8,299 nucleotides of DNA from an uncultured Bacilli bacterium (GTDB lineage Bacteria; Bacillota_I; Bacilli_A; RF39; UBA660): NCBI GenBank assembly GCA_948874605.1, contig CAQRXS010000061.1, forward strand, positions 1 to 8,299, read 5' to 3'. Each line of letters begins with the position of its first letter. Position 1 is the stretch's first letter. Shown here piece by piece: positions 6,032 to 8,299 of the stretch. The translations under genes were made by a program, and so were the position numbers. Under the pieces are notes generated by a model. That model was not told the origin of the DNA. It did not search any database and worked only from the letters and a program-made list of their open reading frames with translations.

Positions 6032-7903
6032 ATGAGATTAACCTCAGAAATATATTTAACTAAGAAATATGTTACAAAAGAAGAATGGCTAGAATTCATA
6101 AAAATCATATCGAATTATAATGGCTTATTAAGAAGTTGGAAAATAATAATTACAAATGATAAAAATCAAATTAGGTATTATGTTCAAGGAAGACGAACTT
6201 TACCCTCCACTTTGAATCATTTGAATTCCTTTTTACTAAAAAAAGTGCCTAAAATAGTATTACCTAAACAAGATTATTCTTTCTTTTCTTTCCCAAAGAT
6301 TGATAGTAGTATTATAGATCTCATTAATTATAGTGAGATTAAAAACAAAGGTACCTTAGAATATTTAGAAATTTGTTTTATGAAATTATATAAAGATCAA
6401 ATTAAATCGAAAATCCAATTTTATTTAAAACAAAACGGAATTATTACAAAATATCATGTGATATTTGCTAGTTCTATTGCTATGCTATCTGTTGATTTTG
6501 AGGGAAACAAAAGATATTTTTATAAAAGCTGCCCCAAGTATTTAGAAATAAGTAAAATATTACATTTACTCAATACAAATTTAAATAATGCCTTACTTCA
6601 TGTGGATACTTTCCCCTATTTACAAGGAAACTTCTATTTCAATCAAAATAATTTTAGTTTTAACAAACACTCTATTATCATGGGCTCTTCGGGCTGTGGA
6701 AAATCTAAATTTATCAGTTTGTTCCTTCATAATATTTATAAAAATGAAACAATAAAACAAAAATATAAAGTGGTTGTTATAGACCCTCATGCGGCTCTTG
6801 AAAATGATATTGGTGGAATTGGAAAAGTAATAGATTTTAGAGAAAATGACGATAGTATAGATTTATTCATAAATAGTAACGATGATATTATATCTTCAAC
6901 CGAATTATTATTAGATTTATTAAAATCATTAATTGCGGATCAGTATAATTCTAAATTAGAAAGAGTATTAAGGCACTCTATTCATTTATTATTAATGGAT
7001 GAAGATTTTAACTTTCGAAACTTAAGAAAAGTTATTCTAGATTTAGAATATCGAAATAATTTAATTAAAAAATTAAAATATACTCTTCCAACTAGTGTTA
7101 TTGATTTCTTTCTAACTGATTTTAATGATTTAAAAACGAAATCATACGGAGAAGCAATATCTCCTATTATCGGATTTATCGATGAAATGGAAATGATACC
7201 AGCATTTAATTCTCTACAATATAAGAATAATTTAAAAGATACAATTCATGATAATTTTTTAACTTTATTTTCTCTTGACCGTACTAAACTTGGAGATAAA
7301 GTAACCAAAACTATTTCTGGATTAATCATGCAACAACTACTAACCCTAATTCAAAAGCACGATATTGATGAACATATAATATTTGTTGTGGATGAAGTTG
7401 CTGTAGTTGAAAATCCAATTCTTTGCAAGTATTTAGCTGAAGCAAGAAAATATAATTTATCCTTAATATTAGCGGGACAATATTTTAACCAAATATCAGA
7501 TAATTTAAAAAATTCAATATTTGCTAATGTTGTAAACTATTTTATTTTTAGAGTATCAAAATTAGATGCGATAAGCCTTGTTGATAATTTTAATATGAAA
7601 ATTCCTCTTGATGACTCCAAAGAGCAAAAAATAAAATTACTAACGGAACTTAATAACCGAGAATGTATTGTTAGAATTGAAGCAAATGGAGTTTTACTAC
7701 CTGCATTTAAAGCTAGAACATTAAATTATAAAAGTATAGCTAGAGTAAAAGAAATTTGTAAAAAAATAAATTCCAATTGTGTGCCTGTGAATTCTAATAA
7801 AACTAATTTTCGGTTAAATTCCAATATAAATTTTAAGGATATATTATTAGCGAATTCAACAAGTAGAAAGGCTGTGAAAGAATGGCTGACCAGCAAGCAA
7901 TAG
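6032..7903 (+). CDS. HerA/TraD-type P-loop ATPase (DNA-pumping FtsK-HerA superfamily)
   Basis: Residues 1 to about 205 form an N-terminal region I do not recognise, with no membrane helices. The ATPase core follows. Walker A GSSGCGKS is at 218-225, preceded by YLQGNFYFNQNNFSFNKHS, the usual lead-in of these ATPases. VVVIDPHA (D251-A254) is the strand after the P-loop. An insert of about 100 residues comes next, then SLDRTKLGD and Walker B IIFVVDEV (D454, E455). LSLILAGQYFNQI, with Q483, is the polar strand typical of HerA/VirD4/TraD proteins. The superfamily forms hexameric rings that move DNA or protein. Lack of membrane segments argues against a classical VirD4 coupling protein and for a soluble HerA-like motor. 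The C-terminal tail (about 575-623) is Asn/Lys-rich. The stop overlaps the next gene by 22 bp, a sign of coupled expression. The superfamily is firm; the biological role (defence, element transfer, peptide system) is open. Confidence 0.8.
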   Translation: MRLTSEIYLTKKYVTKEEWLEFIKIISNYNGLLRSWKIIITNDKNQIRYYVQGRRTLPSTLNHLNSFLLKKVPKIVLPKQDYSFFSFPKIDSSIIDLINYSEIKNKGTLEYLEICFMKLYKDQIKSKIQFYLKQNGIITKYHVIFASSIAMLSVDFEGNKRYFYKSCPKYLEISKILHLLNTNLNNALLHVDTFPYLQGNFYFNQNNFSFNKHSIIMGSSGCGKSKFISLFLHNIYKNETIKQKYKVVVIDPHAALENDIGGIGKVIDFRENDDSIDLFINSNDDIISSTELLLDLLKSLIADQYNSKLERVLRHSIHLLLMDEDFNFRNLRKVILDLEYRNNLIKKLKYTLPTSVIDFFLTDFNDLKTKSYGEAISPIIGFIDEMEMIPAFNSLQYKNNLKDTIHDNFLTLFSLDRTKLGDKVTKTISGLIMQQLLTLIQKHDIDEHIIFVVDEVAVVENPILCKYLAEARKYNLSLILAGQYFNQISDNLKNSIFANVVNYFIFRVSKLDAISLVDNFNMKIPLDDSKEQKIKLLTELNNRECIVRIEANGVLLPAFKARTLNYKSIARVKEICKKINSNCVPVNSNKTNFRLNSNINFKDILLANSTSRKAVKEWLTSKQ

Positions 7904-8299
7904 AAATTGTTAATAAAATATTTAAAAGTGTATTTGACCAAGAAAATACTTATTCATTAGAGGAAATATTAGAAAGGTTTGCTTTTGATATTAAATTACC
8001 AAGGCAAGTTTATGACTCGACAACAAGTGAAATAACTTGGGCAGATTCTGTTAATAGTGGCAGATTTATTACAAATAAAAATATGGAAGAAAGAGATAAA
8101 ACGAAAGGTTGGATGTTACCAAAAGTGGAAGTTCACGATTTACAAGAGTTATTAGAAATCTGGAATACTGTTAATTTAACTACAACTGAACGAGTTTATG
8201 ATTCTATTTCAGTCTCTTTAAGCGACACTATTTATCGGTGCGAGAATGTTTATCGAAGTAGTAATTGTCAAGACTCCAAAAATCTGGTTTATTGTGATT
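7882..8299 (+). CDS. Unrecognised protein coupled to the HerA-like ATPase, C-terminus cut by window edge
   Basis: An open frame of 139 codons runs from ATG 7882 to the right edge. It starts inside the last 22 bases of the ATPase gene in another frame, with AAAGG at 7866-7870 as a modest ribosome site, so it probably depends on translation of the ATPase. I do not recognise the family. Residues 1-50 look helical (IEIVNKIFKSVF, LEEILERFAF). LPRQVYDSTTSEITWAD (40-56) and GWMLPKVEVHDLQELLEIW look like conserved blocks. The last 30 visible residues (SDTIYRCENVYRSSNCQDSKN...) contain short Asn/Ser/Cys spacings that recall rungs of a beta-helix, but too little is visible to confirm this. No signal peptide or membrane segment is seen. 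A substrate, adaptor or effector partner of the ATPase is inferred from gene order only. Confidence 0.6.
   Translation, partial: MADQQAIEIVNKIFKSVFDQENTYSLEEILERFAFDIKLPRQVYDSTTSEITWADSVNSGRFITNKNMEERDKTKGWMLPKVEVHDLQELLEIWNTVNLTTTERVYDSISVSLSDTIYRCENVYRSSNCQDSKNLVYCD

Noticed and set aside
5803..6108. Reverse-strand frame of 101 codons
   Set aside because: It spans the end of the AraC-type gene, the gap and the start of the ATPase on the other strand; a shadow with no family resemblance.
7726..7941. Reverse-strand frame of 71 codons
   Set aside because: It is antisense to the end of the ATPase gene and the start of the coupled gene; a shadow.
1..8299. CRISPR array, insertion sequence or other repeat cluster
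   Set aside because: No regularly spaced repeats, transposase motifs or terminal inverted repeats were seen on either strand.

Overview
The window looks like chromosomal DNA of a very AT-rich Bacillota, most like an uncultured gut member of the Bacilli / Erysipelotrichia / RF39 type. This rests on low GC, strong AGGAG-type ribosome sites, a tRNA gene with an encoded CCA end, and a secreted protein with a SipW-type signal peptide. Every Trp codon I checked is TGG and no long frame is broken by TGA, so the standard bacterial code fits. The taxonomy is inference.

Left part, minus strand (1-3742). The 5' part of a secreted SipW-type (TasA/camelysin-like) protein with an Fn3-like module runs off the left edge. 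Next to it are two flavoprotein genes in a tight pair: a BaiN/YhiN/HI0933-type oxidoreductase, transcribed first, and a COG2509-type FAD-dependent dehydrogenase whose ribosome site lies inside the end of the first gene. These look like ordinary core genes.

Middle (3760-3955). Two divergent extended -10 promoters face away from each other. The rightward one drives a tRNA-Leu(CAA) gene that ends in a clear Rho-independent terminator.

Right part, plus strand (3960-8299), looks accessory. In order it holds a protein of an unnamed family with an HYT...NGL start like ADP-ribosyltransferase-fold proteins; a decayed fragment of a membrane (possibly MFS) transporter; an AraC-type regulator with a GyrI-like ligand-binding half and a perfect 16-bp palindrome at its promoter; and a cytosolic HerA/TraD-type P-loop ATPase. 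The ATPase overlaps by 22 bp an unrecognised gene whose visible end has short Asn/Ser/Cys-rich repeats that could be the start of a beta-helix. This gene leaves the window on the right. The coupled ATPase and unknown protein are the best candidate here for a little-described system; the rest of it lies outside the window. The AraC regulator probably once served the lost transporter rather than the ATPase, but this cannot be settled from the window.
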